This document shows positions 46,906 to 59,090 of a stretch of DNA of 64,000 nt, piece after piece; positions within the stretch are counted from its first letter, which is position 1; the number at the start of each line of letters is the position of its first letter. Location of the stretch: NCBI GenBank assembly GCA_000708835.1, contig DF237042.1, forward strand, positions 146,771 through 210,770, given 5' to 3'. The notes under the pieces were generated by a model. That model was not told where the DNA came from, did no database searches, and saw nothing but the letters and a program-made list of their open reading frames with translations. The position numbers and the translations under genes were made by a program. The stretch is from Klebsormidium nitens. Its lineage: Eukaryota; Streptophyta; Klebsormidiophyceae; Klebsormidiales; Klebsormidiaceae.

Positions 46906-49900
46906 GCTAGTATGCTGACTTTAACATCGTAATAAAATCGAGGCCCGAGCATCGTCGCCTAAGAAATACGACACTGCTGTTTCTCCGGTCGAAACCTTTC
47001 GACGCAATCCTACTCCAATCGGTGCGTCCTTCCCATGATTTTCGACAGACTCGGGCTAGTGGCCCTACAGGAGTACTGAGCTATCCCGAAAGAAACCATG
47101 ATATCGGATCCTGATTCAGAGCATTCACGCAGCAAACAACGAACAAATTCGTGCTCGGTCAATTTGCCTCAAGTCGATCAGCGCATGCCCTTTGGCGACT
47201 CGGAAACGCTGATCGAAACCACCGTACGGTACAAACAACCTCATCATCATACCGGCCCGCATACCGGCACGGCGGCAGCTAGAGATCATGCCGAGGGCAT
47301 CCCTTCCGTTTTCTGGTCGAGCTCATCGCCGTGTACGGTCGTTTCCTGCCGCCCATTCTCGCCTTACATGTTTTGCGGGAGAGACGGGGGGAATGCTTAT
47401 AGGTTTACTCAGCAGGCTCTTGACAGATTCTCTAAACCCGCGTCTTTATCGCCTCTTAAAACTCACTTTCTTGCTTGCTTTTAATATCGAACACCATTCG
47501 TTTCCGATCTAATACCGGACTAACTTGAAAGAGTTTGCAAGGCTCGGACCCATGACTCTGGAGTCTGCGGAGAATGGGAAACGGCCCAACCGACTTCTTA
47601 CCGGCGCTCGTAATATTCTCATCCATCAATCATATTAGGTAGTAATACGTATATAGGTATGAGCCCTGGCCCTCGTGAGTCGTGACTCTAGTGGTAGATT
47701 GATCTTTGCGAAGAGTGCACCGGAAGGCGCCAACTGGCAAACGGGCAATCGGTCTTGTAAAGTGCATGCAGGTTCTGACAGTAGCGTCAAGTACGGCTGA
47801 AATAAAGCTTCAGTACTAGGCACGGTCCGTACCTGACGGGACTTACAAAGTTGACGAGTAAAGTTTGGGAGACTGTAGAGGATCAGTCGATGGCTGAGGC
47901 CCCGGGCAAAACTAAAAACCTAGCTGGGTGGTGTGACCGACAGACCCTAATGTCACTGGGAAGTGCCCGGTTGTCACCCGGTTGCTTGCGAGACCCTAAT
48001 ATCACAGGGACAGGACAGGGACTCGGAGGGCCCAGTTGTCACCCGGCTGCTCGCGAGACCCTAATTTCAGAGGGAGGGCCCGGTTGCCTCCAGGCCACGA
48101 TACGGATGATTACCCTGCGTAAGCTTCCGGGTGTACAAGTCCTCTTACATAAAACAGTACTTTATTTGCAACAGGCCCTTTGGTAGGCCTAGGCTGTAGC
48201 GCGCTAGGTACTGCGGTGGACATGGTGAACACGGTGGACACTGCGCAGTCACCAGTCTGCACTGTACTGTGCAGCTCGTTGCCAATGCCACGAGTGACGG
48301 TACGTACCGTAGGTACTACGGTAGCCATGCACTTCCTCAAGTGGGTGCTGTTTCTGCCGCTTCTGCACTCCCGGGGACGTCCGTACTTTCGACAGGCGGA
48401 TATTGCGACGACAAGCTACAGCGTACAGGCCCCAGGCCCCAGGGCCCAGGCTGCATGCCGGGCCAGACTCCACGCCGCCGCACGGCCGTCACAATTGGCC
48501 GGGACGTCCGTACAACCCGATTCATTTAAGGCGGCGGTTTGCGCGACGACGGTTTTCAAATTTCCGCCTCCTTCGGGTTGTCCGAAGAATTGCCATCTGG
48601 CAAGCGCCGGAGAGCGAGTCGTGACGGCTCGCCCAGACCGTGAACGCCGACAGTCACTAGCACCGAGTGCGGCACTTTCCGAGACAGTCACCCCGTCGGC
48701 CCGGGGCACTTTCTCCGACTAAGTTCCAGCTAAGTAGTTCTGAGTCAGTAAATTTTAGTACGGTATGATCTCGGCCAAGTACTGCCGGCGTATGCCTTTT
48801 GTATGACCGATTTAATCTCAGTATATGCGCGCGGAGCAAATGTCGCGACTCGCATTATCAACACATGCGTATGCCGCGCACGCGTATGAAATTCCATGCA
48901 GTGATCGATGACTGCCACTTTGTCGCCGCTAGCCGGCCGGGTAGACTCTTCCAGGCACATTCCTGGTCCTGGCCGGCATGAAGGATTTGGAGTAGGAGCC
49001 CGGAGGGCTTTTACCGGGTTGAATGTTTCGAGTGGCACTCCGCGGTCGATTAGCTTTTGCGCGTTGCCCACGCTAAAAAACCGAAGTAGGTACCGGTATC
49101 TACACGGTATAAGCAGTACGACAGCGACCGCTTATTACCAGCAAAACCTAATTATATATGCGAGTGTACGTTGACTTCGGGTTACGTAGCCCTGAGGTTA
49201 GGTATCTTTCTGCGCCGGCTAACGATCAAGGTGTTCGTCGGAGCCGGGCATACCGGTAACTAGAACTCGAAGTAGGTACCACAGATCCGGCCACAATTTC
49301 GGAAAGGAGGCAGGCCTTAACCCCTCCGTGAATGTGGTTTGAATCTGACCCCCCCGCGGACCTTCGCTCCGACCTCACTGCAGCTTTGAGTGATCGATAA
49401 TTTGAGCTAGCCGAGCGCAGAAAGATGTAGGATATGAACCCAAATGCGATTCACAGGAGGCCCTTCGACATGCCGCAATCAGGGCACTGCAGCCAGGAGA
49501 ACTGTGCCCATGTGCAGGCGCGGACTTACTCTAAGTTATCGCCTAGCTAGCAGTAATTGGTGCGAAATCTGCTACAAGACACGAAGAGCCGGCTGTACTA
49601 AGATTCTAGGTAGGTAGTAGCTGCCCCCAGAGAGTTACAGGCGCCACCTAAGGCCCATCTGCCGGTGGCCTGGCGATCCGGCAAGCTGTAGGCATTCCGC
49701 ACGTTAGAGACCGAGTCTTCCAGGCGATCCGGAGTCCGCTTAATCTGCCGGAAGCATCCCATACCATCTCCGAAACAGGGGCTCAGGAATCTTGGAGACC
49801 GCTGCCTTCGAAACCCTAGAACTCTTTTACTGACCGTCGCTGCTGCATTGTGCCACTTGACCGTCTGTCAGCTACTCTGCAGCGTTTCTGAACCATCGTA

Positions 49901-50262
49901 TGCAAAGGCGCACGTGGGGTATGATTTGCACGGCCGCCTCCCTTAATTAGACTTTCCTGAGCTAGAGCATCATGGTGTGATCGCTTCCATCCGCGACGCA
50001 GTTGCGATGGACTTCTTCTAGGAACCAGCTTTGCCTGGGACGGTAATATCTCAGCATTTGTCTGACAGCGCTCTAGCTTCGAAGGAGCTTCTTGAGTATG
50101 AGGACGGCCCCTGAACATGAACCTAAGCTCCTGTTTTGCATTCTTAGCAAGATAAGATAACCAAAACAGTTTGCACTTCCCTCAGAGACGGTACCCCTAG
50201 GCATGCTTTACAAATAGGGGTATGACTTGGACCGAAGCAGCATCTTTCTCTAGCGGACGAGC
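46906..50262. other. Intergenic, repeat-bearing, no supported gene
   Basis: No exon with coherent splicing was found. The region is rich in GTAC/TACCGTA patterns (about 47640-49290), contains a tandem repeat at 47935-48085, and has CATG/CGTATG patches near 48830-48910. It probably also holds the promoter of the + strand gene starting at 50263. Confidence 0.45.
47935..48085. repeat. Degenerate tandem repeat, three units
   Basis: The unit GAGACCCTAATATCACAGGGA plus GGGCCC-GTTGTCACCCGG-TGCT-GC occurs at about 47941 (AGACCCTAATGTCACTGGGA), 47989 (GAGACCCTAATATCACAGGG) and 48055 (GAGACCCTAATTTCAGAGGG). Spacing is unequal, about 48 and 66 bases. No gene overlaps it. Confidence 0.75.
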
Positions 50263-53074
50263 ATGGCCCCTAGGCTCCGCCCGCCACGCTTGCCGCCGCG
50301 CCGCAAAGTCATTCGATACACCTTGCTAGCCTTCGCAGCTGTCTCGCTCCTGAGAATCGTCACCATCGACGTGAGGCTCACCGCTGAGGGCGAGGATTTT
50401 GCTAGCAGAGTCTGGGCCTCATCAAAACCTGCGCCCATTCCAATTGAAACCCCTCTAAGCACCAACGCTCTCCCACCAACCAAGTCCGACACGGACTTCC
50501 CGAGCGTCAAAGAAAGCGCCCTTGTCGTGGGTTTGAACGAGGCCTTTGGGCAACGGCCTCGGAAGCAGTTGCCCGAGGAAGTCGCGGAGCAGGCCTGCCA
50601 AAACTGGTGGCGCGGATACTCTTCATACCACAAGACCGTTCTGAGCCACAACGGGTCTGCCGGGTGGCCCGCCCCCCGTTTGGCGGTCGTCAAAAAAGGG
50701 CGGGGAGTTTTGGGCGACGGGGGCGGGCTGGGGGACACAGTGTCAAGCCAGGTGTCGAGCCTTGTCTTTGCGATGCTGACGGGGCGGGTGTTCCAAGTGT
50801 ACTGGACGAAAGCCAGGTTTGTGCTCGAGAGCCCGTACATTGACACTCGATATACGGGACCAGAGGAGTACCTGGACCTGACGCCGGATAAGGAGGACGG
50901 CGGCCTGGCGCAAAGCGGGGACGGCGCGGCGCAGTCGTCGTGCGTGCAGATGCCATACCGGATCTGGGCAGGTAAGTATTCTCGTTTTGTTTCGGTTGGA
51001 TTCTGCTACGTGCCTGTGAAGAGCGGCGACAAGGCTGGAAAGGTCTTGCACCAGGCCTGTGCAAAGTGAGCTGGATCACTTTCGGGCCGCAGCGAACATT
51101 CGATCCAACATAATGCCACTTTGTGTTGGCAACCATTAGCTGAACCTTTCCAGGTTGAAAGCCAATCTCTAGTTTGGTTTGCAAAGCACTTGAAGGTTCA
51201 AAGGCCGACCTGTTGCTGAAAGTCGCACCGCGGAGGAAAAACCTCTTGAGCCGCCACTTTGATTTATTGACCAGCTTTTTGTGACCTCGTTTGTGACCCA
51301 CTGCGCTTCTGAACCTGACTGACTAGTGTCACGCCAATCAACTGGAGAAGCGACTTCAACCTGACTCACTACGTGCCGTTAGGAAGAACTGGAGAAGATT
51401 CTGCTTGATTCAAAAGCTGTTGTGCTTCTTCTCTCAGCTGACTGGTGGCTTGACGACGAGGTGAGGAAGACCGGCGACTTCGACCGGGGCAGATTGTCAC
51501 ACCAGATTGAGCTGCTGGACACCAACAAGGGGGTGCTCAGTTTCTGGTGGGACGAGCCGCGGGTCCGCGTACGGATGCTGGCAGCGGGGCTGGATCGTGA
51601 CACTCTCTACGGTTGCGCTCTCAACTTCCTCTTCAGGTAGGATAAGGTATGTGGGTTTTCGATCGAAGATTCCCCTGCGTGTTGAGAATCTGCTTTCGAA
51701 AACCTTTCCGACGGGCCCACAGGAAACGGTGGTGCGATTGTAGGTCGCACGATCGCGTTGAACAGATGAACCACCACAGAAGTGTCTCCATCAGCAATCA
51801 GTCGTTGCGATTCTCCCCGCAAAATTTCGTCAACGCCGGCCGCTTTCCCGGTCTTCCGACGAAAACGGTCCCTTCTCAAGATCCTAGCAGATGCTCTTGA
51901 TAGAGGCTAAGTAAGAGCTGAGCACGTCTTTGCACTTCAATCAGCCCCTATGGATCTCGACTTGGCAAATGTTGGAAGAAAACAGGCAGAAGCATCAAGG
52001 GTAGCAACGACTCTGCTTAAAACGGACATCCTTCGTAGCAAAGTTCCGAAGCCCAAATCGGACTTTTGCCTGCAGGCCCATTCCGAACTTGGCTTCCGTG
52101 ATGCTTCCGAAAGCGCAGATGCTGGTGGACGTAAACACTTTCAGTATCGGCATCCACGTTCGGACAGACTTCACAGACAGATCGATGAAGGGACTGGACG
52201 GGGAGAAAACCGTCCAGGAATATTGGGAGCCGTTTCAATGCGCCTTGGTAAGGAGCTGTTCCTGTCAAAACGCCAAACAGAATCCGGAGCTGCTTCTTAA
52301 CCGGTTGGCTCGACTGCCATCTTTTCCCTTGCAAACGCCTAGGTGCACTTCAGCAGTTACTGAGCAGCGCTCTGCGTGAAATGGGTCATGATGCAGGTTT
52401 GCATAGGTGCGTTTCAGGTCCGTCACACGTTGCCGAAGTCTGGGCAACGACTTTCAGCGCGCATCCCAATCGAATCTGGAAAACCTGCTGACAAATCCAG
52501 GAAACGAAACCAGTCGCCCGCTCCTGCTTCGTACCCTTTCTGATTTGTTCATTAGGTCCAGACCAAGGTTCTTGAAACAGTTTCGAAATAATCGGACACC
52601 AAGAACTGCGCCCAATTTCTGCAGGACATTGAGACGAGGTACGCGGAGCTGATAGGCGGGCGGCAGGTCCTGTGGCACGTGGCATCCGACTCGGACTCGC
52701 TGCGCCAGGATGCGCGCGCAGTGTATGGTCAAGGTCGTCGACACGTGTACGTCCTAGATGCGAAGCCGACAAACGCATACATCCAATCGAAGTCCGATAG
52801 CCAGCCTTGTAGTTACGAGTGGGACTGCTTAGATCCGGTTCCGATCAAGGCCCTCGAGGCGACTTTCGTAGAATGGTGGCTTTTCTCCTTGAACGATTTT
52901 TTCGTGATCACGGATTCCGGGATGTCGGCATCGTCGGTGGGGCGGTCGATGAAGAGAAACACTACGTACCACTTGAGTATAGACCAGGAGGAGAAGCGCG
53001 AGAAAGGTCAACCTGTCTGCTTAGGAGAGCCCACTGCATGGGCGCTAATTGAGGATCTGCGTGCGGGCATGTGA
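50263..53074 (+). CDS. Fucosyltransferase-like type II membrane protein (paralogue 1)
   Basis: Four exons, 50263-50971, 51438-51636, 52076-52247 and 52625-53074 (stop TGA), join in phases 1, 2 and 0 to give 509 residues. A basic N-terminus precedes one membrane anchor at about residues 19-35 (YTLLAFAAVSLLRIVTI), which suggests a Golgi type II enzyme. Motifs in order are CQNWWRGYSSYH, GGGLGDTVSSQVSSLVFAML, DTLYGCALNFLFRP, SIGIHVRTDFTDRS and EWWLFSLNDFFVITDSGMSA. The glycine-rich GLGD block, IHVRxD and the C-terminal SG motif are the pattern of NodZ/O-fucosyltransferase-like GT-B enzymes, where the Arg of HVR contacts GDP-fucose. The donor and acceptor are not shown by the sequence. The gene at 54074-58284 is a homologue sharing two intron positions and phases. 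Confidence 0.65.
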
Positions 53075-54073
53075 GCAAGTCTGCCATGGATGCAACGAAT
53101 CGGAAACGCTTGTTCGAAGTTTTGACCGTAAGTTATATTGAGCCCGAGCTTAGCTGCGGCTCGTTGGGCTTCGCACATGCTGCAGCCTTCTGATAGACCA
53201 AGACACCGCGACCCACCGCGCGGCTGCACCTTTTCCCATGAAGCTCATAAGCTGCATGTCAAGCCAGCCCGGCCCTTTATGCAGACGCTTTATTTGAAGA
53301 CCACATTAAAACCCGCGGCCTCGTCGAAGCCGGCCGGATATGGCCCGCGATCTGCGGACTGGATCGAGGATTCAAAGCATAAGTTGGATTGATGCCATGG
53401 CATGTGCGTGACGGTATACGGGCTGCACCGGCCCCATGGCATGAAACCGACCTTAAGTGTATTATCCTAGATCGTTCGGTGCGATCCTTTGGGCCAGCTG
53501 GGGGCACTGGGAAATCAATCCGAATCGATGGCCCGGGCGCGATCACGAACGCACTGACGGGCTCTATCCACAATATCGCAGCAATCGATATGTGCAGCAA
53601 ATATTGCGCAGATGGTTTATGCGGCACATATTACAGCCATGCAACGTTGTCCAGAACTGCGCCGGAAGCGGGCGGCGGAACCCGATCATGCATGTAATTG
53701 TTTATGAGGGCGCCACGACGCCGTGGTGTTGCCTTTCAACGAACCATCGGACTAACAGGCTGATCGACTCAATGATTCCTATAGATGCATGCATAGTCAA
53801 CGGGTGCATGAAGCTACCCCGTGACGGCAATGTACACAGCAGTACGGACTCGAAACTAAGTATTCTTGCCAATACAATTCAGCATGCCGTATATATGCTG
53901 AAACTTCACTCGGGCGTGCCGGCAGGGGCCGTTCGATAGCCATTCGCGTTCAACATTTGTGACGTTAACTCCCTGCATTGCTATATATATATATGAAATA
54001 GAAATACATTGTGGTTTGACGGTTCCACTTTCTCCTACTGAGCATTTTCTTTTTTGGCGCGTCTTTCTGCACA
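53075..54073. other. Intergenic between the two fucosyltransferase-like genes
   Basis: A gap between two convergent genes. It contains many CATG, TGCATG and CCATGGCATG strings and a short (TA)n run at 53979-53991. Open frames of up to 160 codons here (for example 53457-53939) lack splice structure and similarity and are not called. Confidence 0.5.
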
Positions 54074-57000
54074 CTACAGCCCGCTCCAAGAAGTCGCAAG
54101 GTCCAGGATATGCGCCGGCCGCCATGGAACCAACTTCTCGCTCAAGGAGATGGTAAATATCTTGTCCATGTGTAAACCTCTAGCAACTGCGGTCGCCGAA
54201 AACCCGGACTGCGTAAGAAGATACATCTTGCACTTGGACAACAAGCTCCACTCTCTTGCGGTCATTTGGACGTCCGACAGACGGCTCACGCCTAACAAGC
54301 CGGTGTGAACGGGCCGCACGGGCGTCGTGATTACCTGGAAAGGAAGAAGACTTCATGTCAAACGCGCGAGTTGAAAGTAATATGAGCAGGAATTACTAGC
54401 AGAAAATGGGAGGCGCTACAAGGCGTGGGCTCCAATTACGCTTCCCCTTTCCGCACCTTCCGCTTTGTTAGTCCAGTGTTTTTAGCGGGGGACGGGCCGG
54501 GGACCTATTTGCTCCAAGTTAGAACAATCTTTCGGACCAGAAGAAGAAGCGTCTTTGAGCCTCAAACCAAGAACGTAAAACGACGAGTCTTCTCGTTGCT
54601 GAAGCTTCTCTTCGAGCTGAAGCATTATACACGTTGGTAGCGTGATGTTCAGGAGATTGGTTCATGCAGGATATGAAAGAACTTACGAGGACGGAGGATT
54701 GCTAGAGGGAGCTGATGCTTGATGTACAAACAAGAAAACATTTTCACTGTGAGGCGCGCACAGAAAGTGGCTCGGCTCCACTGGCACTAATCAAACACGA
54801 GTGGTTTCCAATCTTACATTCTTGTATCTTGCGGCTGCTATCTCCTTCAAATGGTTCGAGCTGCTGAAGAAGAAGACGTTGGTGGAAGAACACGCCTCCG
54901 TTTGCCAATATTTCTCAAGGATCTGCAAAAGTCAGGCAAACAGTTTAGTAAGCCGACATATCGACGTTCGTTGAATATAACACCCTTCATTACAAAACCA
55001 CTAAAGTCGTTTCGAACAGAAAGGAAGCAATCAAGAGCGCCTCCCCGAAATGATGGGAGCCTTTTACTGAGGTACGCGTGCAACTTATCACTTGCGTGGC
55101 TATGAGTTCACAGGAATCGAAACAAGCGAATCAAGAGCAGTTGGCCACGGCCCCTCGAAGCGCCAACCTTTCTATGCCCCAAGCTTTCGCTGCAGGGAAA
55201 CTGCACGCTTGTACTTCCTTCTCGTACTCTGGGGGCACGGCTGTGGCCAGGCTTTCACAATTTGTTGTGTGGATTTTGTCACGTCGTTGTACTTCTGATT
55301 CCACTTCTGAAAAGGGCAGACTGCCTGATGAACGTAGAAACCATAGCCTCTCAGAAAGCAACGAGCCGTCCTTATTGACGTCAGCTAGTGCCCTTACCTC
55401 GACGGACTCCATGATTGCATCAACCAGGCTCTCGTGTTCTGAGTCCTTGTACAAGGATTGGTTCGCGTGTATCTCCTCGTCTCCCAGCCGCACGTGTACA
55501 CAAATGCTGAGGGCATCCTGAGACTCGATCTGATCGCCAAGCGCAACGAAATCTAGGGCTGTTGGCATGGGGTTCGCCCTGCAAAATGAGAAGAATACGC
55601 CTTTGAATCAGACGGACACATCTGCGCCTCCTCAAGGGCTGTTCCGCACCCGTGAACCGGAACGGAACCAGGCCGGGCAAGCTGAACACCGAGCTTCCCG
55701 AGCGCGCTTATTGCACAAGAGAAGGGCGCGCAAGCATACGCGTTTCGGCAGATCGAAGGCCACAACTCCCTATTCGGATATTCCCGCCAGAAGAAAATCT
55801 TCTGGAGTTATTGTCCCGTTGCGAGGGCCTGCGTCAGCCGCATGTCAGGACTACTCTCGTGCCAAGATTCACCTCCAGACCGGAGGGGCGCCGGAGGGAA
55901 CACTGGTATTGCGCAACAACCCCAACCAGAAGCTTCACTTGCTGGCAAAACATGATATTGGCATTCCACCGGCATCTCGCCGCGCAAGAAGGCTTGAAAG
56001 AAGCAACTGATGCAACGAGACGCTAACTGGTAGTGAACAACCCAAAACACGAGCAGCCTCAAAATCTCCGGGTCTCAAACTGGAAAGCTTGTCTTCGACG
56101 TGAAGTCAACCCTGGCTCTTTCCGCTCCTCTCTCTTCATCCACAGCGAAATGGTAGGAGCATCGCGGGCAAGCAGATGGATCAGGCGAACAGGTCAGCAA
56201 CTTTTAAGTGCCACACTGCGCCTCAAAACCAGCAAAAGCTTGAGCTACCAGAGAACTCACCAAAGAAGGAACCTGTTCAGACATCCCCAGGCTTGAGACA
56301 CCTGGACCCCCAACGTGGACTGGAGTCCTGCATCCGCTAGCAACCACGGTACCACGTACCCTTTGTTTTGTCTCACTACTACAATCTTCGCTCCAGCGGT
56401 TTGTACGTCCAGATCCTCAATTGAGGGTATGCTCCCTCGACCAAAGTAATCGATTAAGACCACGTCCCTGCAGGTCAGGAAAGCTTAGTCAAGTGGACTT
56501 AGTGTGCTTCTTTGGGCTTCGACCCGAGTCTCCATTCTCTCAAAGCCGGCAGAAAAAAGAGAATGGCAACGAAAACATAACAGTGTGCTTGGCTTTGCTT
56601 GGCGGCAGCATGCGCGCGTTGCGCATAATTGTTCGAAAGTTGGGTGGGAGGGAGACCTTGATTGCAGTTCAGGCAGACCTCCAATCAGACTTCCGATCGG
56701 ATCCTTGGAAGGATGCCTCTTCTCAAGCTTTTCTATGAGGAGCACCTTTGTAAACTGTTTGCCAGCTCCTCAAGCTTAGTACAATGAAAGCGGTCATCTT
56801 TCCTTTGAGCTGAAACCATACCAAACATTTCTGACCGCAGGCTTGACAGAGGCGGAAAGTTCAGGTATGATGTCAAAGAGAGAGGTGTGCAGCTGATATG
56901 CTAGCTTGGTCAATCTCCAAGCTCCAAGATTCCCTTGGCAAAGCCCTTACTCACCTTCCATGACGTTCTACGGTCGCATCGCCTGAGGCGTCGCGGCCTT

Positions 57001-58284
57001 CTGTAAGGTCGGCCACGAACTGGGGCAGCACGAAGCCCTTAGGGAGCTTCCAGTTGATCTCTCCGGGTAGAAACGAAGACTCGTATTTTGGCCAAGATAG
57101 AAACAGCGCCCTTTTTGAGAGAATCGCGTATAGGAACGCGCTTGTGGCACCCAAAAGGGTGTCTCCCATACCGCCGCAATCAAGGCCATCGCTGCATAGA
57201 AAAGGGTCTTGGGAGTTTGCGTTCTAATGCCTAAGGATCGGACTCTGGATTATACGAGACCGCTCAGAGCAGGAGATTTGATGCTCCTTTCAATCCTTTA
57301 ATGTTGAAGCTCGGACGAGACCAATCCCTACATCCAACCTTGTTCCAGAATCTGCAAGAGAATCTGGCAGGTCTCCTTCGTTTCAGAAGAGAGTCTTCTG
57401 TGGACATAGTTTGCCAAGTTGGGACCTACACAAGACCTTGCCCTACTGATTGAAACTTTTCAAGAGCACCGTATGAAGAACACTCACCTCTCTCTGTCAC
57501 AAACAAAGATCAGTATATTGGGGAACGCGTCTTCAGGGATTTTCTTTCGCCAATCAGGAAGAGGCGTCCCGGTTACACCGTCTTGCAGACCTTTCTCTAT
57601 CACTCCAGTCAATTGTTGCCTTTGAAGCTGATGCCGAGCGGTGTAATCATTTTGCCAGTTGCCGCAAAAATTATCCAGATGAACGTGACTGAGATCAACC
57701 TGAGGATCTCCGCAGGCCCCCTGAACCTTCGAAAGCTTTGAACCAGTGGCTCTGTCTTTGGAATTAATCCTGCAAAGAACATTCTGCAGCTTCAAGAAGC
57801 ATGACATCCATTTTAAAACTCAAAAGATTGCAGCAATCTGCAATAAAGCTTAGGTCTCCGGACAGCAACTTATTATTGACAGCACACAAGTCGGAAGCAA
57901 CAGCTGAGAGCACTAAAGGTTGTTCAATGTCAAAAGTAAACAATATGGTAACTCGCTGAGCCAGACTCCACTGGTTTTGTTAGGGCGAATGCGTCTTTCA
58001 CTGTCTCAAGCTTGAGACCTGGACGCCACCTTGCAAGACATAAAAAACTCTTCCACCAAGCTGCCTACAATCAGATGCTAGGGGTTACACTTTCGTCTGG
58101 CAGACGTAGCTTGTTTAGCAATCAATGTTTTGGCTGCCAAGATGAAGAGATTATACACAAAAGAATGTAAAGATGCTTACCAGTAAAACACCCCCCATGA
58201 GGTAGAGTTTTCCGTTGCGCTGTATATTATTATACACAGAAGAATGATCAGGACTATCATCAGAAGCCTCTGAGTGTTCACCAT
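54074..58284 (-). CDS. Fucosyltransferase-like type II membrane protein (paralogue 2)
   Basis: Seven exons in transcript order: 58284-58181, 57769-57488, 57191-56955, 56467-56261, 55578-55398, 54922-54818, 54334-54074 (stop TAG). All phases agree; length is 458 residues. The first exon encodes just the signal anchor (MVNTQRLLMIVLIILLCIII). Then come FCGNWQNDYTARHQ, CGGMGDTLLGATSAFLYAIL, AWGCLNRFLLWANP, LSICVHVRLGDEE and REWSLLSKCKMYLLTQSGFS. These align block by block with paralogue 1 (NWWRGY, GGGLGDTVSS, YGCALNFLFRP, IGIHVRTD, EWWLFSLNDFFVITDSG). The HVR-with-acidic motif and the SG block support a GDP-sugar transferase of the NodZ/O-fucosyltransferase type. Introns after FLLW (phase 2) and after MESVE (phase 0) match paralogue 1; the other four are unique. 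Substrate is unknown. Confidence 0.65.
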
Positions 58285-59060
58285 AGGTTGGGCCAAGGGG
58301 CTGCCCATGCGGCGGTTCGATGTGCCCATCCTGTAAAAGATGCTTGCACAGTATTCACTAGTATATCAATGCAGCCACACTTAGACCAAGTCAACAGGGT
58401 GACAATAATTGCTGCATATTTGCAAAGAGCAAAACTCGTTGCCACTTGCATCGCCCCTCTCTGCTTTTAACGAGCACAACAATACGGTGGTGCTCGTCTG
58501 CCTATGTGTAACGTGGCCCGATGACGGCCAATGACTGATGCTAAGGAGTTCCAAACAGATTGTCATGACAACAACCCAAAAAAGCTGCTTGAGCTGGATC
58601 CGGCCATCAAGGAAGGAAAGGGCCAAAAACAACGTCCTTGGACACCATAAGTACTGGAATTTGCCAGCAATCAAAAAGTTCACTTTTCAGACACAGCATT
58701 CAAGGCACAGGGCCTGTACGAAGGGAAGCAGCTCACAATGAAACTGTATTAACTGCGTGCCTCTGTGCTTCTGGACTAGACACTCACTTGACGTCAGGTC
58801 GCGAGAATCCAATGGGAAGGGTCACATTCTGAGAGTCTCTGTGGTGCTTATCGGAGCTTGCGAACCAGATCAGCTGGGATGCAGCTTTCATAATTGGCAC
58901 TCAAAAAGCACGTTGAACTGATTCTTACATTTCTTTTTCTAGTCAGAGATTCCGCTGATACATGATAAGCCAACGGCCCAACATAACATCAATTGGCAAT
59001 GCTTTATAAGGGAAGGTCACACATGTAGTCTAACCTCTCTTCAGCTCAAGGGGAGCTCAA

Positions 59061-59090
59061 GGCTCACAGGCTCACAGGCTCACAGGCTCA
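59061..59090. repeat. Short tandem repeat (GGCTCACA)n
   Basis: Three full copies and one partial copy of the 8-base unit GGCTCACA lie in a row, preceded by related GAGCTCAAG strings. Confidence 0.9.

Noticed and set aside
53457-53939. Open frame of 160 codons on the + strand between the two transferase genes
   Set aside because: Two overlapping frames of similar length, no splice structure and repeat-like CATG content.
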